From contig JAZSPU010000007.1 of NCBI GenBank assembly GCA_045537575.1, forward strand, positions 1 to 33,186: a DNA stretch of 33,186 nucleotides, given 5' to 3'. Source of the DNA: SIG607 sp045537575 (GTDB taxonomy: Bacteria > Bacillota > Clostridia > Oscillospirales > Acutalibacteraceae). Below, one piece after another: positions 15,087-20,787 of this stretch; position 1 is the first letter of the stretch; every line of letters begins with the position of its first letter. A program made the position numbers and the translations under genes. The notes under the pieces are model-generated. The model was given only the letters and a program-made list of their open reading frames with translations. It was not told the DNA's origin and did no database searches.

Positions 15087-15218
15087 ATGCGACATATAAA
15101 AACAAAACCGAAACTGACAACTAAAAACAATGAAACGACCGTATCACCGGGAATGATCTCGGAGATGCGGTCGTTTTGTTATGTGCGGAAGGAGGAGTAT
15201 TATGAGAACGTTACTTGA
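15087..15218 (+). CDS. Small basic ORF, 43 aa, mobile-element type
   Basis: An ATG at 15087 lies 8 bases after a strong AAGGAGGTG, and the frame runs 43 codons to TGA at 15216, overlapping the next gene's start by 17 bases. The peptide is Lys/Thr-rich at first (HIKTKPKLTTKNN) and ends in SEMRSFCYVRKEEYYENV. I do not recognise a family. Part of it also forms a hairpin in DNA (AACGACCG with CGGTCGTT), so it might instead be a leader with a regulatory stem. Short ORFs like this precede DUF6809 genes in clostridial integrative elements as far as I recall. Confidence 0.45.
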   Translation: MRHIKTKPKLTTKNNETTVSPGMISEMRSFCYVRKEEYYENVT

Positions 15219-15486
15219 GGAGTTTTGGTACGGAAACGTCAATCCCCAGGAGCAGAGTACAGAAAACAATCGGGAAATCAAAAATCTCTTGAACCTTATG
15301 GGCAAGAACCGAGATAACCTTTCCGCTACACTTACCGAGGAGCAAAAAGAAACCTTGGCAAAGTACGATGATTGCGTTAACGAAATGTACGGCATCATCG
15401 AACGTGAGATTTTTGCATACGGGTTCAGGCTCGGTGGGAGATTAATGATGGAAACATTGACTGGTTCTTTAGGTACGGACCTCTAA
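15202..15486 (+). CDS. DUF6809-type small protein
   Basis: This 94-residue protein begins MRTLLEEFWYGNVNP, has a charged, helical middle with ATLTEEQKETLAKYDDC, and ends in AYGFRLGGRLMMETL. This pattern matches what I know as DUF6809, a protein of unknown function often found in clostridial mobile elements beside recombinases. The start at 15202 follows GGAGGAG. A frame opening at 15181 would add seven residues but lacks a ribosome site. It sits between the Pycsar-like genes and a SHOCT-like small gene and is the best sign that this end of the island derives from a mobile element. Confidence 0.78.
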   Translation: MRTLLEEFWYGNVNPQEQSTENNREIKNLLNLMGKNRDNLSATLTEEQKETLAKYDDCVNEMYGIIEREIFAYGFRLGGRLMMETLTGSLGTDL

Positions 15487-15522
15487 CTTTGCGCAGACAT
15501 ACCCGTTCACAATAATTTATCA

Positions 15523-15566
15523 ATTACCGCGTCTACTTATAATAGGCGCGGTAATTTCGTTTTTTC
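15523..15566 (+). terminator. Intrinsic terminator after the DUF6809 gene
   Basis: A 13-bp stem with one G-U pair (15523-15535 with 15543-15555, loop CTTATAA) is followed by a T-rich stretch with TTTTTT. Confidence 0.85.
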
Positions 15567-15645
15567 GGGGACTTGACTTTTGAAAATTTTTGAGCATCTT
15601 TATTAAACCAAGCCGCAAGGCTAATATTTTGAAAGAGGTGCTTTT

Positions 15646-15840
15646 ATGAATATCCAAAAACCATTGCCGGGGATGACTCCCGAAGAAACCGAAAGACAGC
15701 TCCAATATATAAACGCTATCATTATGTTCAAATTGATGCACTCCCGTGGAATCATCAACGAAAAGGAACTGCATTTATGCAAGGAAGAGATGCTGAAAAA
15801 GTACAAACCGCCGTTCGATCCGTACAAAGATGAGGTGTAA
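15646..15840 (+). CDS. Small SHOCT-like protein, 64 aa
   Basis: The ATG at 15646 is preceded by AGAGGTG. The 64-residue product has an N-terminal TPEETERQLQYINAIIMFKLM helix and then MHSRGIINEKELHLCKEEMLKKY, which follows the SHOCT pattern (short C-terminal-type module with a G-I-I/L-x-E-x-E-L/F core). Free-standing SHOCT-like proteins of this size usually sit just before a site-specific recombinase in clostridial elements; here no recombinase follows, only repeats and hairpins, as if the element had lost its mobility genes. Confidence 0.65.
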   Translation: MNIQKPLPGMTPEETERQLQYINAIIMFKLMHSRGIINEKELHLCKEEMLKKYKPPFDPYKDEV

Positions 15841-15860
15841 AAGTGGCTCAAAATCAGCAT

Positions 15861-15958
15861 TTGACCCCCCTTGGGGCGAAAAACGGCATTTTTGACCCCC
15901 CCTAACCCCAAAAATCGTAAAAATTGACCCCCCTCCTAATTTTTGTATCAAAATTAGG
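15861..15958. repeat. Three TTGACCCCCC repeats and an adjoining hairpin
   Basis: TTGACCCCCC occurs at 15861-15870, 15892-15901 and 15924-15933, that is, every 31-32 bases or three helical turns. Next to the last copy, CCTAATTTT (15935-15943) pairs with AAAATTAGG (15950-15958). The even spacing suggests a protein-binding array, such as transposase or recombinase end sites, or iterons. The stretch 15841-16222 holds no protein gene I can support. Confidence 0.65.
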
Positions 15959-15969
15959 CGGTATCTTCA

Positions 15970-16005
15970 GAAAACGACAGATTCCTATTGGAATCTGTCG
16001 TTTTC
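15970..16005. repeat. Perfect 16-bp inverted repeat
   Basis: Bases 15970-15985 pair perfectly with 15990-16005 around a TATT loop (GAAAACGACAGATTCC and its complement). Only TTTTC follows, so it could act as a terminator for the SHOCT-like gene or be part of the mobile-element end. Confidence 0.7.
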
Positions 16006-16009
16006 AACT

Positions 16010-16170
16010 AAATCCACCCTTGCAGGTGGGTGAAATCGTCTTTGACGATGAAATCCAACTTTGTTGGATGAAATCCGCCTCGACGGCTGATGGGTGGATT
16101 TAATTTCATCTGAAGCAAAGCCGAAGATTTCATCAGCGTTAGCTGATTTCATCCTTGCTTCAGCAAGGAT
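16010..16170. repeat. Array of DNA hairpins separated by GATGAAATC/GATTTCATC
   Basis: An outer stem AAATCCACCC (16010-16019) pairs with GGGTGGATTT (16092-16101). Inside it are ATCGTC-TTT-GACGAT (16035-16049), ATCCAAC-TTT-GTTGGAT (16053-16069) and smaller stems. To the right are ATCAGC-GTTA-GCTGAT (16132-16147) and ATCCTTGC-TTCA-GCAAGGAT (16151-16170). Each hairpin is flanked by GAAATC on the left half or GATTTC on the right half. It would fold like a cloverleaf as single-stranded DNA or RNA. Similar arrays occur, as I recall, in gut Clostridia genomes, but no function is known to me. Confidence 0.75.
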
Positions 16171-16187
16171 TTCATTTAGATATGATC

Positions 16188-16219
16188 AAACCCGATGAGT
16201 TTTTTGCTCATCGGGTTTT
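16188..16219. terminator. Bidirectional intrinsic terminator
   Basis: AAACCCGATGAG (16188-16199) pairs with CTCATCGGGTTT (16207-16218); T follows on the plus strand and the minus-strand TipAS gene ends 4 bases away. It marks the right edge of the accessory island. Confidence 0.85.
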
Positions 16220-16222
16220 AAG

Positions 16223-16591
16223 TTAGTTACAGTATATTTTTATTGCTTTTGAAATAAATTCAGCGGTGCCGTCAGCGTGTTTGTCGATGTTGTTCTTGAA
16301 GCGTTCATCGGCGATATACATTTGACCTAGTCCTGCCAAAATTTCGTTGGTACAAGTGTAGTAATTTTCGGTGGTATAAGCTTGTAATTCTTTTACAAGT
16401 ACCTGAGCCTCATTTGAGTCGGCGGTGTAACCACTTTGCATACACTCGGCAAATTTGGCGATAACTATATTTAGTCCATCATTTATCTCTTGCCATTTGT
16501 CTGCAGTGTAATTGGCGGTTTTATCTGCGTATTCTTTATAGGCTTCTGTTTCTCCAAAGCGTTGTTTTACTTCTAAATCGTAATCGCCCAT
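16223..16591 (-). CDS. Free-standing TipAS domain protein
   Basis: This 122-residue protein matches the C-terminal drug-recognition domain of TipA-like MerR regulators: FGETEAYKEYADKTANYTADKWQEI, NYYTCTNEILAGLGQMYIADERF and NIDKHADGTAEFISKAI are typical segments. The N-terminal MerR HTH and linker helix are missing. It has its own AAGGAG ribosome site and a normal start, so it looks like a real stand-alone gene and not the tail of a broken regulator. Such domains bind thiopeptides or other macrocyclic compounds and could sequester them. It lies 11 bases downstream of a rhodanese lipoprotein gene and is surely in its operon. Confidence 0.87.
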   Translation of the reverse strand: MGDYDLEVKQRFGETEAYKEYADKTANYTADKWQEINDGLNIVIAKFAECMQSGYTADSNEAQVLVKELQAYTTENYYTCTNEILAGLGQMYIADERFKNNIDKHADGTAEFISKAIKIYCN

Positions 16592-16602
16592 TGTATTTCT
16601 CC

Positions 16603-17004
16603 TTATTTCACAACCTCATACGGCCAGTCGATGATTCCGCCAAATTCTTTAACATTTTTATAACCTAGTTTAGCGAGTTCTTCGGATGCAATTTTACTTC
16701 GTCTGCCGCTTCGGCAATAAACGAGAATTAAAGTGTCTTTGTCGGGCAATTCTTTTTCGGCTCGGTCTTTAATTTCGTATTCAGGAATCAAAATCGCATT
16801 TTCGATGTGTCCCTCGGCGAATTCTTCTTCGGTTCTTGCGTCTATGATAATATACTCTTGTTCAGTATCCATAACTTCTTTGGCTTCTTTTGCCGTAATC
16901 TGCTCGTAAGTTGGCGCGTTACCATCCTTTTCCTGACAAGCTGTTACTCCAAACAATGAAAGTGAAATTAAAAGCATTATAATAAATCCCCCTGTTTTTT
17001 TCAT
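16603..17004 (-). CDS. Rhodanese-like lipoprotein
   Basis: This 133-residue protein starts with a lipoprotein signal: basic N-terminus, hydrophobic core and lipobox GVTAC with Cys23. A single rhodanese domain follows (about 32-133) with IIIDARTEEEFAEGHIENAI and the active loop VYCRSGRRS, Cys97 being the sulfur-carrying residue. It should sit on the outer face of the membrane and transfer sulfane sulfur to an unknown acceptor. Its promoter (17026-17054) and GAGGTG ribosome site are clear. The TipAS gene follows in the same operon. The association of the two is odd and may reflect a stress response. Confidence 0.9.
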   Translation of the reverse strand: MKKTGGFIIMLLISLSLFGVTACQEKDGNAPTYEQITAKEAKEVMDTEQEYIIIDARTEEEFAEGHIENAILIPEYEIKDRAEKELPDKDTLILVYCRSGRRSKIASEELAKLGYKNVKEFGGIIDWPYEVVK

Positions 17005-17025
17005 AGTATTTGCACCTCTATAAAT

Positions 17026-17054
17026 AGTATAACATCTTCACTACTTTTTCTCAA
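17026..17054 (-). promoter_or_regulatory. Sigma-A promoter of the rhodanese-TipAS operon
   Basis: On the minus strand TTGAGA (17054-17049) and TATACT (17031-17026) are separated by 17 bases. The start of transcription would fall near 17019, with a leader of about 15 bases. Confidence 0.78.
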
Positions 17055-17076
17055 TCCCTTATTCTTGTTTACTGCG

Positions 17077-17091
17077 TATCAAATTTTGATA
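17077..17091. promoter_or_regulatory. Perfect palindrome between divergent genes, possible operator
   Basis: TATCAAA-T-TTTGATA is a perfect 7-1-7 palindrome about 25 bases upstream of the rhodanese -35 and about 95 bases before the Mn-catalase-like gene. A regulator binding here could control both genes. Confidence 0.45.
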
Positions 17092-17186
17092 TGCTTACCA
17101 TCAAACCGCCTGGTATATCAGCACGTTTGTATATCCGAGCAGAAAATGGAGAAAGTATAAGTATAAAAATAAACGGAGGTAACAAA

Positions 17187-17849
17187 ATGTTTAAACACGA
17201 AAAGATGCTTTTTCATCCCGTAGCGGTAGAAAAACCCAATCCGCAGTATGCGGCGCTTTTACAGGAACAGCTAGGCGGCGGCAACGGTGAGCTTAAGGCG
17301 GCTATGCAGTATATGTCGCAAAGCTTCAGAATTAAAGATCCTGAAATTAAGGATTTATTCCTTGATATTGCCGCTGAGGAGCTGGGCCATATGGAAATGA
17401 TAGCGCAGACCATCAATCTATTAAACGGTCATGACGTTGATGCCGCAAAGGTTCCGTCGGGCGAGATTCAGTCTCACGTGCTTTTAGGACTTAATCCCGG
17501 ACTTATTAATGCTTCGGGCTATTCCTGGACCGGTGACTACGTAACCGTTACAGGTGATTTATGCGCCGATTTGCTTAGCAATATTGCTTCGGAACAGCGC
17601 GCAAAGGTGGTTTATGAATATCTCTACCGCCAGATTGATGACAAAAAGGTACGCGAGACCATCGACTTCCTTTTAAACCGCGAAGAAGCGCATAATCAGA
17701 TGTTCCGCGATGCATTTAACAAAGTGCAGAATTCAGGCTCAAACAGAGATTTCGGCACAACAAAAGCCGCTAAAATGTATTTCTCTATGTCGGACCCCGG
17801 CCCCAACGCTTTTGCAACAAACGATACAAAGCCTGTTTCCTTTAATTAG
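17187..17849 (+). CDS. Manganese catalase family protein
   Basis: This 220-residue ferritin-like protein keeps the dimanganese ligands of the family: Glu35 (GNGELKAAMQY), Glu65 and His68 (AAEELGHMEM), Glu136 (ASEQRAK) and His169 (NREEAHNQMF). Manganese catalases decompose hydrogen peroxide; close homologues include the spore-coat CotJC proteins. The C-terminal GTTKAAKMYFSMSDPGPN is also typical. The start at 17187 follows a good ACGGAGGT site; the frame is open 32 codons further up, but that part lacks a ribosome site and overlaps the regulatory region. It is divergent from the rhodanese gene and ends at a strong terminator. Confidence 0.93.
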   Translation: MFKHEKMLFHPVAVEKPNPQYAALLQEQLGGGNGELKAAMQYMSQSFRIKDPEIKDLFLDIAAEELGHMEMIAQTINLLNGHDVDAAKVPSGEIQSHVLLGLNPGLINASGYSWTGDYVTVTGDLCADLLSNIASEQRAKVVYEYLYRQIDDKKVRETIDFLLNREEAHNQMFRDAFNKVQNSGSNRDFGTTKAAKMYFSMSDPGPNAFATNDTKPVSFN

Positions 17850-17856
17850 TTATAAC

Positions 17857-17890
17857 AAAACCGCTGAAGTTTTACGCTTCAGCGGTTTTT
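17857..17890 (+). terminator. Terminator of the Mn-catalase gene
   Basis: A 13-bp stem (17857-17869 with 17877-17889, loop TTTTACG) ends in TTTTT. A-rich flanks suggest that it also works for the convergent minus-strand gene. Confidence 0.9.
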
Positions 17891-17920
17891 AATTTAGTGT
17901 ATATTAAGTGATGCGTTTTA

Positions 17921-18223
17921 TTAGTCGCACACTTCAATATAAAAACTTACAGGTCTAAAGCCGTCGTTACAGGAAAGCATCGCGGATTTTTCGTTCTTCA
18001 TCCAGCCGTCATAGAAATTTCCGCCGCCCTTTGCCAAATCCAGTACAAAAGGAGCAATACCCTCCCATGCATTACTGCAAAAGCCGTCAGGTTTTTTAGC
18101 ATCTTCGCTATAAAACACCATTCCCACTTTCATATCACAGGCATTTTCCAAAGGATTTTCGTATATCTTAATTAAATCGTCATACTGTGCTTTTCGCATA
18201 ACCGTTATTTTAATCTTCTTCAT
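17921..18223 (-). CDS. TIGR04076 family protein
   Basis: This 100-residue protein has the family layout I know for TIGR04076: KIKITVMRK at the start, an ENACDMKVGMVF turn, PDGFCSNAWEGIAPFVLDLA, a GWMKNE segment and the final MLSCNDGFRPVSFYIEV. Function is unknown; conserved cysteines (Cys29, Cys49 and Cys84 or nearby) may bind a metal or be redox active. It is read after the MmcQ/YjbR gene with a gap of about 22 bases, so it belongs to that three-gene operon. Confidence 0.82.
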   Translation of the reverse strand: MKKIKITVMRKAQYDDLIKIYENPLENACDMKVGMVFYSEDAKKPDGFCSNAWEGIAPFVLDLAKGGGNFYDGWMKNEKSAMLSCNDGFRPVSFYIEVCD

Positions 18224-18245
18224 ATTCTTGGACAGCCCTTTCCTT

Positions 18246-18638
18246 TCAAAAGCTTCTTTTCTCCGCTTTATTATTTGATTTTTTTGATAAAGTCAGTTCA
18301 TAGCTTATGCCAATAAGCCATTTTATTTTTTCTTCATCAACACTTCCGTCAAGACGTACGGTTATCCAGTAGTTTTTATTCATATGATAACCTCTGTGTA
18401 TGCCGTTGTCGTTTATTAAAGAGCCGATAAGCACAGGATCGCATTTTAAATTAACAACATTTACCGTTCCTTCTTCCTTTATGCCTATTTTGTCCTTACT
18501 TATTTCCATAATAACCGCAAACCATTTACGGTTTATACTATGGCGGTAAACGGCGAAGCCGGGATATTTAAGCCACGGAAATTCAGGGCTAATATCAAAG
18601 GTTTCGCTTATGAAATTTTCTAAAAATTTTCTTTTCAT
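18246..18638 (-). CDS. MmcQ/YjbR family protein
   Basis: This 130-residue protein shows the CyaY-like MmcQ/YjbR fold by pattern: YRHSINRKWFAVIMEI, VNVVNLKCDPVLIGSLI, GIHRGYHMNKNYWITVRLDGS and a final helix with the SYELTLSKK end typical of the family. The family is linked to DNA binding in its name, but its role is not well established. It overlaps the carbon-nitrogen hydrolase gene by 4 bases (ATGA) on the same strand, which indicates translational coupling. Confidence 0.88.
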   Translation of the reverse strand: MKRKFLENFISETFDISPEFPWLKYPGFAVYRHSINRKWFAVIMEISKDKIGIKEEGTVNVVNLKCDPVLIGSLINDNGIHRGYHMNKNYWITVRLDGSVDEEKIKWLIGISYELTLSKKSNNKAEKRSF

Positions 18639-19519
18639 AATTTTTTCCTTCTGTCATCCCGTATAAAAGGCTCTTTAATTTCATTTTCGGTTAAAATTGC
18701 GTATTTTTCGGGACGGCGGTAACAATTGCCGTGAACCTCGTTTTTGCGGTAGCTTCTCAGCATATCAAGGTCAAGAGAGGCGACATAAACCCCTTCTTTT
18801 CCATCAGCTTTAAAAAGACAGGTATCTCTCGAACCGCTCAGCTCCGGCAAATATGCAACACCGTCAAAGAGGGATGAACCGCCGTTACAGTCGGGAACGG
18901 TTTCGGGATAATTACAGGTAGCAATAGCCGTCATATTCTCAAAGGCTCTTGCTCTTAGCTGTGACAGTCTGTTTATCTCCATAGGACAGGCATTAGGAAC
19001 AAGTATAAGTTCGGCGCCTTTAAGCATAAGTATTCTTGCGCTTTCGGGAAATTCCCTGTCATAACAAATCATTGCGCCTACCTTAACCTTTCCCTTTTGG
19101 GTATCAAGGTCAGCCACAAAAAATTCTTCACCGGCTGTCAAATCCTTTTCAGCACCGAAATCACAGGTATGTACCTTTGCATAGGTAAACTTTTCGTTGC
19201 CGAAGCGGTCATATAGCACTAACGTATTGCGCGGTTTTTCATCCCATTCTTCCAAAAGAGTAATTCCTACAGCCATATTAAGCTCTTTTGCAGCATTTTT
19301 ATAATCGGTCACAAAATCGCTTTTAATATTTACAGCATCCTTTTTCCATTCGCAAAAGGGACGCTCATATATATCATAGCCATTACTCCACATTTCAGGA
19401 AAAAGCGCAATATCCGCGCCCATTTCCTTTGCTTTTTTACAGGCGTTAATCCCCTTTATTTTGTTATCGTAAAGACTGCCTGTAGGCGAAATTTGAAGCA
19501 GAGCAATTTTAAGTTTCAT
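18635..19519 (-). CDS. Carbon-nitrogen hydrolase (nitrilase superfamily)
   Basis: This 294-residue enzyme has the Glu-Lys-Cys catalytic triad of the nitrilase superfamily: Glu42 in LFPEMW, Lys115 in YAKVHTCDF and Cys152 in ICYDREFPES. It hydrolyses C-N bonds of an amide or carbamoyl substrate; the exact one cannot be told. The start at 19519 is chosen because GAAGGAAG lies just upstream and the family N-terminus (KLKIALLQIS) begins there. The same frame remains open for another 76 codons upstream, and that stretch resembles the tail of a different enzyme (see 19520-19747). Two small genes follow in the operon. Confidence 0.9.
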   Translation of the reverse strand: MKLKIALLQISPTGSLYDNKIKGINACKKAKEMGADIALFPEMWSNGYDIYERPFCEWKKDAVNIKSDFVTDYKNAAKELNMAVGITLLEEWDEKPRNTLVLYDRFGNEKFTYAKVHTCDFGAEKDLTAGEEFFVADLDTQKGKVKVGAMICYDREFPESARILMLKGAELILVPNACPMEINRLSQLRARAFENMTAIATCNYPETVPDCNGGSSLFDGVAYLPELSGSRDTCLFKADGKEGVYVASLDLDMLRSYRKNEVHGNCYRRPEKYAILTENEIKEPFIRDDRRKKL

Positions 19520-19747
19520 TTTTAAACTTCCTTCTCTAATCTGTAGGTTATTATTTTTAGGCGCGATTTTTCCTTCAAAAGCAGTATCCGCATCTTCCGA
19601 AAGATTGGTAATCCCCTTTACAGCCACTCCGTCAAGGTTAAATTCAACCTTTTGCTCTTCTTCGCTTAGGTTACAAATTCTTAAAATAATTGAATCGGAA
19701 TTTTCCGCCGAATTTCTTTTTATGGGCGATAATCTGATGCTCTTTGT
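19520..19747 (-). pseudogene. C-terminal fossil resembling a GH38 alpha-mannosidase
   Basis: The frame of the carbon-nitrogen hydrolase stays open upstream to a TAA at 19748-19750. The 76 codons read like the final beta-domain of GH38 alpha-mannosidases: NSAENSDSIILRICNLSEEE, a VEFNLDG strand, then GITNLSEDADTAFEG. No N-terminal catalytic part exists upstream in any frame. The reading is from family memory and moderate. It suggests an ancient deletion that removed most of a mannosidase and left its tail in front of the next gene. Confidence 0.5.
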
Positions 19748-19883
19748 TTATATGGTCTTTATAGGTAAAATTTTTGTACTCACAGTATTACCTGCTTTTA
19801 CTTCATTTTAATAAATTTTTACACCTATGTAAAGGTTTTTGGGATTTTAAAGTTAAAATCGTAGAAAACTGTAAAAATTAAGC

Positions 19884-19914
19884 AAAAAATAGAAGCGGTG
19901 AACCCTCCGCCTCT
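19884..19914 (-). terminator. Terminator of bioY
   Basis: On the minus strand AGAGGCGG (19914-19907) pairs with CCGCTTCT (19898-19891) with one mismatch, followed by A then TTTTTT (19889-19884). Confidence 0.8.
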
Positions 19915-19925
19915 TAACAATTATT

Positions 19926-20459
19926 TTAAATCCTTTTTCGTATAGGTAATCCTATGATAACCGCCGCAAAAGCCTTTAGGATATCAATAGGCACAAAGGG
20001 AGCTATACAAACAGTTAATGCTGTATAAAAACCAGCGTCTGTCACTAAAATATATTGTAACGTTCCGAAAATATAGCAAACTGCAATGCCCAAAAAACAG
20101 CTTAATAAAGAAATTATAAACTTAAATGACGTATTTTTAATTTCAATTTTAGTTAAAAATGAAACTAATAAAGCCAGTAAAGGATAGGACCATATATATC
20201 CGCCCGTAGCACCGAAAAGCACACCGAAGCCGCCGCTTCCTGCAGAAAAAACAGGAAGTCCCACAGCGCCCATAATAACATATACAAAAGTAGCGCTTAA
20301 AGCTTCAAAAGGAGAAAGAATCAAAGCGCAAAGCATAACTGCAAGGAGAGTTGCAGACACAGGTACTGTGCCTATAGGGATAACTATGAAGGAGCTTACA
20401 CTAATTATTGCCGCAAAAATTCCGCAACGCACAATTTTATACAGTGACTTGTTTTGCAT
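19926..20459 (-). CDS. bioY: Biotin transporter BioY (ECF S component)
   Basis: This 177-residue membrane protein has six hydrophobic segments and the BioY hallmarks: PIGTVPVSATLLAVMLCALI, a YVIMGAVGLPVFSAGSGG loop with the conserved glycines and GATGGYIWSYP. BioY captures biotin and works with a shared ECF energising module, which is not in this window. ATG 20459 follows GAAGGAG on the minus strand. The promoter is at 20493-20521, and a palindrome overlaps its -35; this does not match the usual BirA operator (TTGTTAAC half-sites), so control by BirA is uncertain. Confidence 0.93.
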   Translation of the reverse strand: MQNKSLYKIVRCGIFAAIISVSSFIVIPIGTVPVSATLLAVMLCALILSPFEALSATFVYVIMGAVGLPVFSAGSGGFGVLFGATGGYIWSYPLLALLVSFLTKIEIKNTSFKFIISLLSCFLGIAVCYIFGTLQYILVTDAGFYTALTVCIAPFVPIDILKAFAAVIIGLPIRKRI

Positions 20460-20492
20460 TTAATATTTTCTCCTTCTTTATTAATATTTCTT

Positions 20493-20521
20493 ATAATAAT
20501 TCAAAAAATAATAATTGTCAA
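20493..20521 (-). promoter_or_regulatory. Sigma-A promoter of bioY
   Basis: TTGACA (20521-20516) and TATTAT (20498-20493) on the minus strand have a 17-base spacer. On the plus strand TTGTCA (20515-20520) and TATAAT (20539-20544, spacer 18) form an overlapping divergent promoter-like pair that would read into the hairpin element. Confidence 0.75.
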
Positions 20522-20539
20522 CATAAGGGCACTTATGTT
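20520..20539. promoter_or_regulatory. Palindrome AACATAAG-GGCA-CTTATGTT, possible operator
   Basis: A perfect 8-4-8 inverted repeat covers the end of the bioY -35 and abuts the hairpin element at 20538. A bound dimer would block promoters in both directions. The factor is unknown. Confidence 0.5.
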
Positions 20540-20752
20540 ATAATGGCTTTAGTTAGTCGAAACAGAAACTTTGGTTACTGTTTCGACCGCAAATATGTAA
20601 TTTTCGGTCAAATTATCCGTGATAATTTGACTAAACCCATTGCAATGAGTATGGTGCACAATTAAATTCTTTGATAATTTAATTGCGCAAAGCCGATAAA
20701 ATCGGCTTGTCGAAGCGCTTTTGAGCGTTTCGACAAACTATAATCATTATAA
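20538..20752. mobile_element. MITE-like element with 26-bp terminal inverted repeats and internal hairpins
   Basis: The ends 20538-20563 and 20727-20752 are inverted repeats with 22 of 26 matches (outer TTATAATG, inner GTCGAAAC). Between and within them lie consecutive stems: 20556-20587 (10 bp), 20607-20631 (11 bp, CGT loop), 20659-20685 (10 bp), 20690-20708 (8 bp) and 20709-20734 (10 bp with one G-U). GTCGAAAC/GTTTCGAC arms occur near both ends, so the outer repeat can pair with either its own hairpin or the far end. No open frame is inside. It lies between bioY and the flavin reductase gene. A structured regulatory RNA is the other reading. Confidence 0.75.
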
Positions 20753-20787
20753 TAATTATATGAACTATACATTAAAAGGTGACGCAG

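Noticed and set aside
15843..15905. GTG-started 20-codon frame after the SHOCT-like gene
   Set aside because: It is short, lacks a ribosome site and consists of the TTGACCCCCC repeat region.
16223..16591. TipAS gene as the broken tail of a MerR regulator
   Set aside because: It has its own good ribosome site and start, the upstream gene is a complete rhodanese lipoprotein, and no MerR HTH remnant is visible.
19605..19811. 68-codon plus-strand ORF
   Set aside because: It is antisense to the mannosidase-like fossil and has no ribosome site or domain features.
20515..20545. BirA operator for bioY
   Set aside because: The palindrome AACATAAG-N4-CTTATGTT does not have the TTGTTAAC-type half-sites with a 14-15 base gap known for BirA boxes.
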